Source: Cryptomeria japonica | Lineage: Eukaryota; Streptophyta; Pinopsida; Cupressales; Cupressaceae | NCBI RefSeq assembly: GCF_030272615.1 | Contig: NC_081407.1 | Coordinates: 263,484,574-263,548,573, forward strand | Direction: 5' to 3' | Length of the DNA: 64,000 nucleotides | Shown here: one piece after another, positions 1-11,131 of the stretch | Layout: each line of letters starts with the position of its first letter | Position numbering within the stretch: position 1 is the stretch's first letter | Notes under the pieces: model-generated | Seen by the model: only the letters and a program-made list of their open reading frames with translations | Database searches by the model: none | What the model was told of the DNA's origin: nothing | Program-made: the position numbers and the translations under genes

Positions 1-65
1 ATTTTTATTGTCTGGGGAATTTTCATTATTATTCTTTGAAACAACACTTAGAATTGCATTGTCTC

Positions 66-1344
66 AAAGAGGGGCAAAATGTAGACATCTAAAAATGGTC
101 AATGCTTGTGGAGTCATACTTTAACATTTGCGCATTGTCTTATTTTAGGGTTCTTGCATCGCATTAACATTTCTTCTATGCTGTGTACTTGGTCTTTATC
201 ATTTGCGAGCATCAAGTCCTTCTTTTTCATTCCTCATTATTATAGCTTTCAAATTAGGTCTTGTTGATAGCAATCTTCAGTCATGAGTTTGGTCGATCTT
301 ATCCTGTCGCATCATGGTGTGTGCTCATTTATCATCATTTTGGACATCGTCAATCCTAATCAATATTAGAATTAGGGTTTTGTCCTCTTGTCAATCTTTC
401 AATCATCTTTAGCTTGTTAGTAATCATTTGCGATTATCAACTTGTCAATCTCGTCATTTTGCGATTGATTCATCATCGATCCTTGTCCTTGTCAATCTTG
501 TCATTTTGTGATCGATTTGTCATTGATCCTTGTCCTTTTCAATCATGTCAATTTGGATCGATTAGTCATTGTTCCTCGTCAATTGGCACCTATCAATTTG
601 ATCTCCTTGTCAATCTTGGTCAATTTGTCATTGATTTTTGTCAACCAATCTCATCCATTTATCAACATTGGTCCTTTCTCCTAATTCCTAATTTCTATTT
701 CTCCTATTTTCTTTAATTTTTCTAATATTTCCCCTAATTTCATTCTCTCATTTTCTCCTATGTTTATGCTTCCATTTTTTGCAATCATGGAGGCTATTTT
801 CTCTCTTCCCTTTTGTCATGGGAATGGCATTTCAATCTTGTCATAATTTGTCATACATCTTGCATAGCAACTTGTCATAATTTGTGCATAATTTGTCATA
901 CACCTTGCATAGAAAATGTCACACATTTGTCATAATTTTGCCATTCTTGATTTGAATTTCCTTTCAAATCTCTTCATGCTAATCTTGTCCTCTCTCCAAT
1001 TTGTCTATAAATTGGATGATTTTCTTCAATGAAAAGGGGAATCAATCACATTTTTGAGTAACCTTATGCTGTGAATTTCATCTCTCAACAACTTGTTTTC
1101 CACTTGCATTTTGCACTTGTAGGTGAGATCCACATCAAATTTGAAGGTGAAAGAAGAACAATGGAGCCAAATGAAGGAGATATCTGTGTCGGTTTGCTTC
1201 AATTTCATTTGATTTGAATATCTTATCTTTATGTCTTGATTGATTGGATTTAGGATTGCTTTCATAGTAGCTTTAGGTTTTGTGGTTGTCCTAATTGCTA
1301 TTGTTTTGATGATTTTCAATTTCCTGATCTACATTTTCTGGTGA
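66..1344 (+). mobile_element. Tat-like gypsy LTR (copy A) with preceding polypurine tract
   Basis: A purine tract (66-79, AAAGAGGGGCAAAA) is followed at 80 by TGTAGACATCTAAAAATG, the same junction seen at 11,740, 16,345 and 28,686. This is how a 3' LTR starts after the plus-strand primer. Bases 1-65 are the tail of an internal region whose rest lies outside the window. A TATA-like CTATAAAT lies at 1005-1012. Bases 425-665 are a degenerate minisatellite built on variants of CTTGTCAATCTTGTCATTTTG. The right end is not fixed by a visible CA/PBS junction; I place it where gag-like sequence begins near 1345. The start is well supported, the end is approximate. Confidence 0.7.
1003..1014 (+). promoter_or_regulatory. 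TATA box of LTR copy A
   Basis: CTATAAAT about 925 bases into the LTR, at a position comparable with TATA motifs in LTR copies B (12,396), C (17,275) and D (29,523). It is probably the Pol II start region of the element. Conservation of position across four copies is the main support. Confidence 0.5.
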
Positions 1345-2257
1345 ACCCAATAGTGACAACACAAACAATTCAGGGTACAAAAATAGATTTTGGTACAAAA
1401 ACAAGAATGTCACTAATGATGGAGTTGTCGACACAAGAGCAGTGAATGCAAATCAACCCAAGTTCATGATAAAAAAATTGAGTGCTCCTAATATGTCAGC
1501 TATGCAACAAAATCAGACACAAGCAAGCAATGTTATTCAATAACCGCAATACCAATAGTATAATCAACAACAAGGTCAGCAACAAAACTAGCAACAAAAA
1601 CCTTTCAGATCAAGGGATGGGCCTCCTCGATAGTTTACGCCATTGGGAGAGCCTATTGAGTCAGTAATGAAGCAATTGATACAAGCAAATTTTATCTAGT
1701 TACCAGATGTCAAGGAAGAACCATTGGTAAAGCCACATTGGTGGAATGATAATGCATATTGTGAATACCATCGGTCAAAAGGACATAAAACCACATCATG
1801 TTTTCAATTGAAACATATGATTCAAGACTTGTTAGATCAAGGAGTAATTGAGGTAGACCCACCCAATGCGACCTCTAACACTGATCATACAATTTTCAAA
1901 ACTCCTTTGCTTGATCATGACAAGGGCAAAGCATCTTCTTCAAACTCTACCCAAATAGTGAATCTTAATTATGCAAATACTAGTTATAACAATATCATCA
2001 ATTGTTTTCAAGCATCAAATGAGTATATTTCCACCATAAGAATAAAGGGACAAGGTCTTTCTTCCACAGTCACCACTCGTCGATCCAAAATAGTCCTGAA
2101 AGGAGCTCCTACAATTCCTCCCAAATCAACTCCTATGAGTCAGTATAATCTCCTAGATCTTCTAGAAAAGACACCTGCACAAATATCAATTCTTGAGTTG
2201 TTGAAAATGTCCCCTATGCATCACATAGTCCTAGATAAAGCTTCCTTTTTCTGCTAG
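1345..2257 (+). pseudogene. Tat-like gag fragment (C-terminal part with zinc-knuckle-like motif)
   Basis: The best frame is 1724-2257. It encodes VKPHWWNDNAYCEYHRSKGH followed by KTTSC, a C-x2-H-x4-H-x4-C array typical of the gag of Tat/Athila-type gypsy elements. The same stretch occurs in the larger element at 34,050-34,130, including the following helix and the phrase QISILELLK. Bases 1345-1723 match the preceding Gln/Asn-rich gag linker but are broken by stops. The capsid half is missing, so this is a deletion product joined directly to LTR copy A. The frame ends near 2250, where a piece of copia-type LTR begins. Non-functional. Confidence 0.75.
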
Positions 2258-2524
2258 TGTCAGTGGTCTGAGTGTCGGTGTAGAGTCTGATCTTGCTAGT
2301 GCCGGTGTAATGCCTTGCTGGTGCCATAGGATTGTATGGTTGCCATCAATGACAAAACATTCAATCACCTACAATGTCTCATTGGAGTGTGCATATGCCA
2401 ACAATATCATCTAATTGTGGGTAAGGTTTCCCACCATGTTTTTTCCCCTTACAGGGTTTCCACGTTAAAATGTATGTGTCATTTTTTGTGGATGTTGTTT
2501 CTCTTTCTTTTTCATGCATTCAGA
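2258..2524 (+). mobile_element. Fragment of a copia-type LTR in opposite orientation
   Basis: Bases 2403-2520 are the reverse complement, with scattered mismatches, of 2693-2815 inside the adjacent copia LTR (shared blocks include GGTAAGGTTTCCCAC, CCCCTTA-AGGGTTTCCACG and TTTCATGCA). The piece therefore comes from the same or a related LTR family but points the other way, giving an inverted repeat around 2525. Bases 2258-2400 hold short repeats such as TGCTAGTGCCGGTGTA and are probably part of the same fragment. Confidence 0.6.
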
Positions 2525-3590
2525 TGTTAGGTCTCAGAGACAACTAAGAGGGAGGGGGGTGAATTAGTTGTCAAATAAGTTCTAACCAAAAACAACTTAA
2601 CCAACCTTAATTCTTAATACCAGCAAACCAAACTTTATACCGATAGATAGTTTATCAATTAATTGTAGTACCGATAAAGATTAATGCATGAAACAGAAAG
2701 ACAATAACATCCACAACACATAACACCAATATTTTTACGTGGAAACCCTATAAGGGGAAAAACCACAGTGGGAAACCTTACCCAAAATCAGATGATACTA
2801 CTATAGATAGTATGCGTATACAAATGGGGTCTGCATATGCAAAAAGGCCAAGCACCTAGAGCTCACTGCTCAAACACAAATAGGAGTCACACTAACTACA
2901 ATTGAATGGTTAAATCCAATAATGATGTACTGCTCAAAATAGCATCTTCATATGCTGGATTTAGTACTAGTGTAGTTCTGATTGCCTTTACAAAAACCTT
3001 GCTTCACCTTCAAATGATGTCTATGTGTATATCTTTGCTTATTCTCGCATATACCTTCTTTTAATTCCTTATCCCAATTGCATATCGATCTTACAAATAA
3101 GATCTTACATATACACCATAACCTAAGACCAATTTTAGTAGGTTGGCTCTAAAGATATTACAATAAAATAATCACAAGTAAATAAATAACAGATGTAATA
3201 TCCAATTCAACATGTCATCTTAATACATTTACAATAACAACAATATCATCTCCAAAGCATGTCATGCTAATCTAGAATAGATGATCCTGTCGATGCTTAT
3301 TCTAGACCTATTTGCCAATAACAACAAATATGCAAACACGAATAATCCAATGAACAAATCTCCAAGAGAAAGTGTCCAAACAATGTCTTCGATATAACCA
3401 AGTGTTTTCCATGCCATTCCAAGTACCGATGAACAATATATCCTACCGATGTACCAGATATCGGTGACTGTGCATAAGGTCACTTGCTTGCCAGTGAACA
3501 TTGTCGATCCTCCAAAGTGCCAGAGTTCATAAGTGTTAAAGGTGTTGACATCAATGACAAAACCATATCAACATAGCCAAAATACCAACA
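2525..3590 (-). repeat. 3' LTR of the copia element
   Basis: The + strand copy runs from TGTTAGGTCTC to ATACCAACA, so the LTR on the element's strand is TGTTGG...CCTAACA. Directly beside it (3591-3605) the minus strand reads GCCAAAGGGAGAGAT, the polypurine tract that primes plus-strand synthesis. The LTR contains the block GTGGAAACCC...GGGGAAAAACCAC, which also occurs in the related LTR at 42,618-43,398. Confidence 0.9.
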
Positions 3591-3975
3591 ATCTCTCCCT
3601 TTGGCATTGATGGCAACACAAGATGGAAAAACCATCAAAGTACCAAAACTAAAATGCCAAATACCAAAAACCAACAATCTCCCAAAAGAGATCATAACCA
3701 GAAATCAAAATTCAGATACAAAGAGTAATCAATCTCTCCCAAAGTAACAATCTCTCCCCCTGAGAGTAACATGTGTTCTCCTTGTGTTTTTTCATATCCA
3801 TCTCTCCCCCTTTGACATCAAATGCCAAAGTCAATACAAAAACCAGGTTCAAATACAAAATACCAACCAATTTTAGTAAACCAACTACTCCCCTTGAGAA
3901 GTAGCTCTCCTCATAAAAGCCGGAGTAAAGATTTCTTTGTTAATTCTGTCAGTTGATGAAGAAAACATCAACTGC
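3591..3975 (-). other. Copia 3' untranslated region and polypurine tract
   Basis: This short stretch between the end of RNase H (about 3976) and the 3' LTR has no reading frame of interest. The purine-rich tract abuts the LTR at 3591-3605. Several further runs read as GGGGGAGA-type purine motifs on the minus strand (near 3755 and 3805). There is no extra gene here, unlike the related element at 42,618. Confidence 0.7.
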
Positions 3976-4260
3976 CTAAGTCTCTACTGGTGGGGGTATG
4001 ACCCCAAGCTGATCTCTGAGATATTCAAAAGTCTCCTTAGGCAAAGGCTTAGTGAAAATATCTATAATCTGCTTTTTAGTATTCACATAAACGAGTTTTA
4101 CTTCTTTTGCTTCAACATTCTTTTTCAGAAAATTTAATTTGATAGAAACATGTTTAGTTTTAGAATGTAGTATCGGATTCTTAGATATATCAATTGTTAC
4201 AGTTTTATCACAATAGATAGTTATAGGTTCCTTGCATTTTACCTTTATGTCCTTCAACAT
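3976..4260 (-). pseudogene. Copia RNase H, C-terminal part
   Basis: The translation contains the copia RNase H ending: ISKNPILHSKTKHVSIKLNF, then VEAKEVKLVYVNTKKQIIDI followed by FTKPLP, corresponding to the usual ADIFTKPL signature. The catalytic half further upstream (4261-4565) is broken. Between this piece and the RT segment ending at 4566 the frame changes, so at least one indel lies in between. In Copia the domain degrades the RNA template during reverse transcription. Confidence 0.85.
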
Positions 4261-4565
4261 TTTCTTAAGCCGAAAGAAAATACCTGTGTACAGTTAATTG
4301 CTGCTGCAACATATTCTAATTTTGTTGTTGATAAAGATGTGCAACTTTGTTTCTTACTCAACCAAGAAATTAATCTTCTTCCAAGAAAAAATGCTCTATT
4401 GATGGTGTTTTTTCTGTCATCCACATCTCCTGCTCAATTTGCATCTGTGTATGCACATAATTCAAAGTTTTCATCTCTAGGATACCATAAACCAAGATTT
4501 GTAGTGCCTTGTAAGTATCGAAAAATCCTTTTTACTGATGATTCATGATTTTCTCTAGGATTACT

Positions 4566-5420
4566 CTAAAATCTTGAAACAATACATACTGCATTCATAA
4601 TATCAGGTCTTGTTTGTGTCAAATACAGTAGGCCTCCTATCATAGATTTGTACCTAGTCGGATTAGTAGGTGTAGATTCATCCCTTAGTGATAATTTGTC
4701 ATTTGTAGTCATAGGTGTGCTTACTGGTTTAGAGTTTTCCATCCCAAATTTCTTTAGTAACTCCTTCAAGTACTTGGATTGACTCAAGAATATACCTTTA
4801 TTAGTCTGTGAAATTTACAATCCTAAAAAGAATTTTATCTCTCCAATCATAGACATTTCAAATTCTTGTTGCATTTCAATAGAAAAGTCTTTACATAATC
4901 CATCTTCTCCTCCAAAGATTATATCATCAAAAAAAACTTCTATAACCAAGATGTCATCATTAGTTACTTTATAGTATAAGTTGTTGTTAGCATTACCTTT
5001 GGAAAATCCAATCTTCAAAAGATATTTATCCAATCTAGCATACCAAGCTCTTGGAGCTTGCTTCAACCCATACAAAGCTTTTCTTAACCTGCAAACCATA
5101 TCTTTATTATCTGTCAAATAAAATCCATTAGGTTGCTCAATGTAAACTTCTTCTTCAAGATCTCCAATCAAAAATGCACATTTAATATCCATTTGATATA
5201 CTTTGTAGTTCTTGTGTGCTGCAAAAGCCAAGAATAATCTGACTGCCTCAATTCTAGCTATCGGTGCAAAGGTTTCATTATAATAAATTCCTTCTTTCTA
5301 AGAATATCCCTTACACACTAGTCTTGCTTTATTTCTGATTACCTTACCATCTTTATTAAGTTTGTTTCTGAATACCCATTTTGTTCCAATCACATTTTTG
5401 TCTTTAGGTCGGGGAACTAA
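4566..5420 (-). pseudogene. Copia reverse transcriptase (RVT_2 type)
   Basis: Copia RT landmarks appear in order on the minus strand: a K-W-V-F-R-N-K stretch near 5370, QMDIKCAFLIGDLEEEVYIE with the first catalytic Asp near 5190, GLKQAPRAWYARLDKYLLKIGF near 5060, and a degenerate catalytic box FFDDI (normally YVDDI) near 4920. Another segment (4787-4566) covers the thumb (LKELLKKFGMENSKPVSTPM) and the GGLLYLTQTRPDI motif. Stops divide the frame at about 4810 and 5300. The RT pieces share the frame of the integrase piece. Confidence 0.92.
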
Positions 5421-5800
5421 TGTCCATGTGTTATTCTTCTTAATTTGTTCTAATTCTTCTTCCATATCTTTAATCTAGTGTTTATCTTCACATGCCTCAT
5501 TAATTGATGATGGTTTAGTTTGATAAATAAGACATACCTCTTCATTTTCTAGTCTTCCTCTTGTTATAACTCCTTAATACTTGTTCCCAATTATCTAATT
5601 TTCAGAGTGGTTCAATCTTACATACCAAGTTGTCTTCATTTGCTGTTGTTCCTCAGTTATAGTGGAATTTTCAGATGATATCGATGTAAATAGATCTTAA
5701 TTCTATACCGGTGGATTCAATGTAGGCTCATTTGTCAGTATCTCTGTTGCCAGTTCAGAGTCTATATATGTTGAAGTTCCTCTAAACTATTCATCAATCT
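5421..5800 (-). pseudogene. Copia integrase-RT linker
   Basis: Low-complexity linker between the integrase core and RT, with several stops. Acidic and Thr/Ser-rich stretches are visible in the translation, as usual for this part of copia polyproteins, but there is no motif to annotate. Confidence 0.55.
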
Positions 5801-6605
5801 TCACATTTGTACTTGCAACGATTTTCTATAATCTCTTGTTAAAACATCTATATGCTTTTCTCTTAGATGAATAACCAAGAAATACTCCTTCATCACTTCT
5901 AGGATCAAATTTGTCAATATACACATCTCTTCTAATATAGCATTTACTTCCAAATATTCTAAAATATTTAAGAGTGGGAGTAATACCAAACCATAGTTCA
6001 TGAGGGATCTTACCGGTTTCACCTTTGATGTGAACTTTATTGAATGTATAGACCACTGTGCTTACTACCTCTCTCCAATATACATGTGGTAGATTTTCTT
6101 TAGATAACATACTTCTAGTTGCATCCAAGATAGTTTTGTTTTTCCTTTCTACAACTCCATTCTGTTGTGGTGTCTGGGGTGCTGATAACTGTCTTCTGAT
6201 TCCATTTACTTCACATAATCTATTAAATTCCTTAGATGTGAATTCACTTCCTTGATCTGATCTCAAACATTTGATTTTCTTACCGGTTTCATTTTCTACC
6301 ATTGCTTTGAATAGTTTTAACTTCCCAAGTGCTTTTGATTTTTCTCTGAGAAAAGTGACCCAACACATTCTAGAATAGTAATCAATGATTAGCATGAAAT
6401 ATCTATCACCTTGTAAGCTTTTAGTTCTAACTGGACCACATAAATCAGTGTGAATTAATTCAAGAGCATTATTGGATTTTTCTAGAATACTTTTAAAAGA
6501 TGCTCTAACTTGTTTTCCAAATTGACATTCCTTACATATCAGATTGTGAGGTTTAACAATCTTAGGTAAGCCTCTAACTGCCTTAGTAGTACTGATTTTT
6601 ACCAT
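5801..6605 (-). pseudogene. Copia integrase core, catalytic triad intact
   Basis: 259 residues are open in one frame (6605-5826). The rve-fold triad is complete: Asp54 in IHTDLCGP, Asp117 in CLRSDQGSEF and Glu153 in NGVVERKN. The spacing between the second Asp and the Glu is exactly 35 residues, as expected for D,D(35)E. Residues 20-30 (CKECQFGKQ) are the end of the preceding HHCC zinc region. The C-terminal part (GVFLGYSSKRKAYRCFN) is the usual copia integrase tail. This is the best preserved part of the element. The zinc-binding N-terminus continues upstream, separated by a stop at about 6650. Confidence 0.93.
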
Positions 6606-7480
6606 GCAATCAAAATTTACATGACAAAGTCTCTTATGCCATAGTCAACTTTCATCAGTATGTGCGATCAAGCATGTCTTTTCATTGTTATTCAAATGAA
6701 AGATATTTCCTCTAGTTTGATTATTGGTTGGAATTTCCAAACTAGTTCTGTTCATAATTTTGTATTTTCCATTCTTGAATTGTAACTAAAATCCTTTCTC
6801 AACTAATTGACCAACACTCAAAAGATTATACTTTAAACCTTCTACATAGTAAACATTGTCAATATTATGCTTACCATCAAGAGATATAGTACCTTTTCCT
6901 TTTATCAAACAAGCTTTATCATCTCCAAATCTTACTAGACCTCCATTATATTCCTAAAAGTTCAAGAATTTACCTTTATCACCAGTCATATGATGTGAAC
7001 ATCCTAAATCAATGATCCATTCATCCTTAACTTCAACTTTAGCTGCCAGGGCCTACTCTATCGGTTGAATAGTAGGTGTCAGTTGATCTTCTATTATTGC
7101 AACACAAACCCATCCATTGGCTGCCGGATCTTCATCAGAATCATCATTGACTCCTTCATCAACAAGATAACAAGATATATCTTTATTCTTTTTAAATCAG
7201 TATCTCTGATATTCAGGGTTAGGCTTGTATGTTCTTCTAGCTTCTTCTCTTAGTCTGGCATGTCTATTAGGGCATCTTGAAGCCATATGATTAATCTTAT
7301 TATAGTTAAAACATTTAAAGGATGCTTTACCTTCATACTTACTTCCAATTGGACCTTTAGGCATTTTCCTTGCAAATACTGCTTCAAGTTCTTCAAGTTC
7401 TTCATTTTCTCTCTTGCTTTCCTCAAGGTCTCTTGCATAAAAGGCTTTCCAATCAGACTTGTCAAAAGATGGTGTAGATT
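6606..7480 (-). pseudogene. Copia nucleocapsid zinc knuckle, protease and pre-integrase region
   Basis: From 7364 leftwards the frame reads MPKGPIGSKYEGKASFKCFN and then a knuckle C-x2-Y-x4-H-x4-C. The second Cys of the usual CCHC set is Tyr (one G-to-A change), so this knuckle would not bind zinc normally. Further on, near 7010-6960, a DLGCSHHMTG-like stretch marks the protease active-site region. Near 6850-6620 the pre-integrase segment (LKYNLLSVGQL...LWHKRLCH-like) is visible, interrupted by stops. It is in frame with the integrase but out of frame with gag. Confidence 0.75.
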
Positions 7481-7491
7481 ATGTTGATGCC

Positions 7492-8136
7492 TTAAAAGCT
7501 AAATATGTCTTTATAGTAGCAAACATGACCAAATTTCTCAATTTCAAAAGCTGTAAGTTTTCCAATCATTATATCCCTAGTTACTAATATATTAGGCATT
7601 GTTCTCAACTCATTTTTAGCAGTAACTTTCATTTTATATGTCAGTGGCAATCCTCTTAAAAATTTTGAAACAATTTCATCTTCACTTAAGGTTCCTCCAC
7701 AAAATTTAATACCCAAAACAATTTCATTAACTCTTTCCATAAAAGCAGAAATCCTTTCATCTTCTTCCATTTTTAGATTTTCATACCTGACCCGAAAGCT
7801 TTCAAGTTTTGCAATTTTGATTATGGAATCTCCTTCATTCAATGTTTCCAAATGATCCCAAATAGCTTTAGCAGTAGACCTATCTGATAATCCCATGATT
7901 TGTTGATCTGATAATGCGCTCAAAAGTGTTTTCCTTGATTTTCAATCATTTTATTCATCTTTTCCTAAGGTAGGTGGATTAGGCTAACTTTGAGTAGGAG
8001 CAATGCAACCATTCTTTATAACATCTCAGATGTCCTTCCTAATGCAATTTAGATGTGTCTCCATTCTGATCTTCCATATGCCATAGTTGGGTCCATCAAG
8101 TTTAGGACTGTCCTTCCTGAAATAATTAGTAGACAT
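7492..8136 (-). pseudogene. Copia gag
   Basis: The ATG at 8136 lies 43 bases past the primer site and opens MSTNYFRKDSPKLDGPNYG, the usual N-terminus of plant copia gag. The capsid part 7923-7492 is open: WDHLETLNEGDSIIKIAKLE, then FMERVNEIVLGIKFCGGTLS and FLRGLPLTYK, matching the UBN2/retrotransposon gag fold. Between 8136 and 7923 there are four stops (TGA, TAG, TAA, TGA) in an otherwise continuous frame. A frameshift before 7364 separates it from the zinc knuckle. Confidence 0.9.
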
Positions 8137-8178
8137 TGGATCTCCTCAAGTTGTTAAACTTCTGCAAAAAGAGGACTA

Positions 8179-8191
8179 GGCTCTGATACCA
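8179..8191 (-). other. Primer-binding site for initiator tRNA-Met
   Basis: The minus strand reads TGGTATCAGAGCC, complementary to the 3' end of plant initiator tRNA-Met, two bases from the inner end of the 5' LTR. It sets the direction of the copia element and marks the minus-strand DNA start. Confidence 0.93.
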
Positions 8192-8193
8192 AT

Positions 8194-9263
8194 TGTTAGG
8201 TCTCGGAGACAACTGAGAGGGGGTGGGGGGGTGAATCAGTTGTCAAATAAGTTCAAAATAAAAATAACTTAACCAACCTTAATGCTTAATACCGGTAAAC
8301 CAAACTTTATACCAGTAGACAGTTTATCAGTTAATTGTAGTACTGGGAAAGATTAATGCATGAAACTGAAAGACAATAACATCCACAACACATAACACCA
8401 ATATTTGTATGTGGAAGCCCTATAAGGGGAAAAACCATGGTGGGTAACCTTACCCACAATCAGATGATACTATTGTAGATAATATGTGTATACAAATGGG
8501 GTTTGCACATGGAGAAAGGCCAAGCGCCTAGAGCTCACTGCTCAAATACAAATAGGAGTCACACTAACTACAATTGGATGGTTAAATCCAATAATGATGC
8601 ACTTCTCAAAATAGTATCTTTATATGCTGGATTCAGTACCGGTGTAGTTCTGATTGCCTTTACAAAATCCTTGCTTCACCTTCAAATGATGTATGTGTGT
8701 ATAGCTCTGCTTATTCTCGCATATACCTTCTTTTAATTCCTTATCCCAATCACATATCGGTCTTACAAATAAGATCTTACATATATACAATAACCTAAGA
8801 CTAATTTTTGTAGGTTGGCTCTAAAGATATTACAATAAAATAACTACAAGTAAATCAATAATGGATGCAATATCTGATTTAACATGTCAGCTTAATGCAT
8901 TTACAATAACAACAAAATCATCTCCAAAGCGTGTCGTGCTGATCTGGAATAGATGAGCTTGTCGATGCTTATTTTGGACCTATTTGCCAGTAACAATAAA
9001 TATGCAAACATGAATAATCCAATGAACAAAATCTCCAAGACAAAGTGCCCAAACGATGTCTTTGACATAACCAAGTGTTTTCCATGTCATTCCAAGTGTC
9101 GATGAACAATATATCCTGTTAGTGTACTAGATACCGGTGACTGTGCTTAAGGTCACTTGCTTGCCGGTGAACATTGCCGATCCTCCAAAGTGCCAGAGTT
9201 GATAAGTGTTAAAGGTGTTGACATCAATGACAAAACAATATCAACATAACCAAAATACCAACA
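8194..9263 (-). repeat. 5' LTR of the copia element
   Basis: Partner of 2525-3590, with the same ends (+ strand TGTTAGGTCTC...ATACCAACA) and nearly equal length. It carries the promoter of the element; I do not see a single convincing TATA box. The primer site lies immediately to its left, fixing it as the 5' LTR. Confidence 0.9.
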
Positions 9264-9592
9264 TAAGTTTTTGATTAAGGAAAATCAGGTTTTAAGGGAC
9301 CCGAAACCCACTTACAATATGAAAGATGAGCAAGAAAGAAACAGAAGAGATAAGACCAAGACAAAACAACTGCAAAAGACCAACACAAAAACTAGCAGCT
9401 AGGACAAAAGGACAGCAAGGAGCCAACAATAAATTGGCATCCGAAACCCAGCATTACATTTCAAATAAAAACTTTTGTAGACTCCTCAACGTTCTGAACT
9501 TAAAGCATCATGGCCTTAGCGGCTTCTCTCAGATCATTGCTCTCCTATTTCAGTTAGCTATCTTTCATTTTGGTCTCCATATCAGTGGTAGT
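9264..9592 (-). other. Unassigned sequence beside the copia element
   Basis: No reading frame with a recognisable family. On the minus strand it directly follows the stop of the coiled-coil frame at 9593-10180 and could be its 3' untranslated region. Confidence 0.35.
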
Positions 9593-10180
9593 CTACCTAG
9601 TCCTTTGCCTAGAGATTTGATGGGTGGAGCTGGAGGTTGATACATCTTCAATGATTACCAAGTTCTTATCCTGATTTTTCCTCTCTAAGTGATCCACCAA
9701 GGCATTCATATTATGTGATGAAACTCTTAAGACCTCAAGGATGTGGCTCATGAAACTTTTCAATGCCTTCTTGGTTTGAGAAACCCGAGTGATGATGTTA
9801 TCTTTATCTACCTCAGCCTTTTCTTTTACAATTCTGATAACATCCTCCAAATGTTTCCAATCCCCTTTTATCAAGTCTTTTTCCGACCATCCTGCATTTC
9901 AATTTCCTCCTCAGCTTCACTAGTTTCCATCTTCTCACTCTTTTTCCCCGAATTTGTTTCCTTAATCAAATTGTGTATCTTATTTTCTAGGTCCCTCTGT
10001 TTGCTCTGAATGCTAGTTATGTTGTCAATAACCCACTTCTGGAAATTGAAGGATTCTAGAGTGCAATTTCAGGCAGTATTCAGAATAGTATTTGTCGACT
10101 CCCTACCCTGCTCAGTGCCCACAGAATTTGGGTTGTCTTCCTCCATAGAGTTTGGGGTGACATTCCTGCTCCTGCAATCA
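9593..10180 (-). pseudogene. Unrecognised coiled-coil protein fragment with a frameshift
   Basis: Two adjoining minus-strand frames look coding. The first opens with MEEDNPNSVGTEQGRE near 10150 and runs to a Lys/Glu-rich stretch (IEMQDGRKK) near 9890, with one internal TGA. The second (9874-9593) continues at once in another frame with DWKHLEDVIRIVKEKAEVDK and ends in STSSSTHQISRQ. Both are helical, charged and poor in aromatics, suggesting a coiled coil cut by one indel near 9885. I recognise no family. It could be a displaced transposon gene (gag-like or accessory) or a host gene relic. Confidence 0.4.
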
Positions 10181-11060
10181 AATCACCTCATCATATCAGT
10201 TTCTTGATTTATCTATCTATTGGTCTATTTTGCTCAATTGAGATTTTTATCAAATCTCATTGGGCCCCTATCAATGACACTCATCTATCATGAGGTCATT
10301 ATCAATCTTACCTCATCTCGCGCATGCATTGAGATAATTAGAACTGATCATCAAATTTATCAATCAGGAGCGTCTAATTTTATCAATTAGATAGCTAATC
10401 AAATTTAATCCTATCAAAAATAAAAAACTCAAATCTAATTGGTAGCAAATTCAACGAATCCACAAATCAAATCATTTTCTCAAAATCGTCAAAATGATAA
10501 AAAATCATCAAAATTGGAAAAATCAAAAAATCGTCAAAATGATTATTAAAAAAAAATGATCAAAAATTTCCAAAAATCAAGTCAAAAATCTAAAAATCAA
10601 AAAAACCAATAAAATCAAAAAATCGGAAAAATCGAAAAAATCAAAAAATCGGAAAAACCAAAAAAATAAAAAAATTGGAAAAACCAAAAAAATAAAAAAA
10701 ATTGAAAAAAAAAAAAAGGGTTCCCCCTCACCCCGATTGGTGCCTACGATGGCGCCGTCGTGGTGCCCTCGACACCTATGCCAGCGCCTAAGGCACTACG
10801 GTGGAGTCCGCGGCGCCTCCTGCAGCCCCCGTGGTGGTCGCCGGCGGGCCTCCGCCTCCGCCCCGCCTTTTCCTTTCTCTCCCTTTTTTTTTTTAATTTC
10901 AAACATTCAAAAATGCATGTATAAATAAAATTTTTGAGATGCGAATAATTTTCTTCCCAACCCATCTGGCGAAAATGCTAAAAAATGATTTTTTATGCAA
11001 ATAGCTAAAAAAAAAATTTAAAAATCAACAAAGCTAGGTTTTCTCAAAGTACGTATCAGT
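10181..11060 (+). other. Tat 3' region: A-rich simple repeats and GC-rich island
   Basis: Bases 10,380-10,720 are degenerate (AAAAATCRNAAA)n with many AAATCGTCAAAATGA variants. At 10,725-10,880 there is an abrupt GC-rich island (GGCGCCG, CGCGGCGCC, CGCCGGCGGGCC), then a T-run and AT-rich DNA again. Possible frames across the island on either strand are low-complexity and I do not call them genes. The block belongs to the internal 3' end of the element that stops at the purine tract at 11,726. Confidence 0.5.
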
Positions 11061-11131
11061 GGACGATATGTCGGAGGACACTCATATCATCGAACTCGCT
11101 CGAACCTATGTTGATGGTACGGGATCACCAT
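11061..11131 (-). pseudogene. First exon of the antisense PMD gene, decayed copy
   Basis: ATG at 11131 opens MVIPYHQHRFERVR, then a TGA, then YECPPTYRPL. It aligns with the first exon at 15,938-15,864 (MSVPYASHRFEHVRQYWRPS, then AYGPS), sharing the pattern M-x-(V/I)-P-Y-x-x-H-R-F-E-x-V-R-x-Y. The TGA sits in place of a Gln codon of the other copy. The downstream PMD exon is missing here. Distance to the purine tract is about 600 bases, against about 390 in the other copy. Confidence 0.55.

Larger units (their letters stand above)
2525..9263 (-). mobile_element. Ty1/copia LTR retrotransposon, full length but decayed
   Basis: Read on the minus strand the order is 5' LTR (9263-8194), tRNA-iMet primer site, gag, zinc knuckle, integrase, reverse transcriptase, RNase H, polypurine tract and 3' LTR (3590-2525). 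Integrase before RT defines Copia. The two LTRs (1,070 and 1,066 bases) differ at roughly a tenth of positions in the stretches I compared by eye, so the insertion is old. The expected 5-bp target duplication is absent: TCAGA flanks the left end and TAAGT the right. Either the flanks have decayed or the ends come from recombination between copies. Stops and at least two frameshifts make it inactive. Confidence 0.92.

Noticed and set aside
1345-1380. TGGTGAACCCAATAGTGAC as a primer-binding site of LTR A
   Set aside because: It has no clear match to a plant tRNA 3' end, and the following sequence aligns with mid-gag of the autonomous copy, so the junction looks like a deletion.
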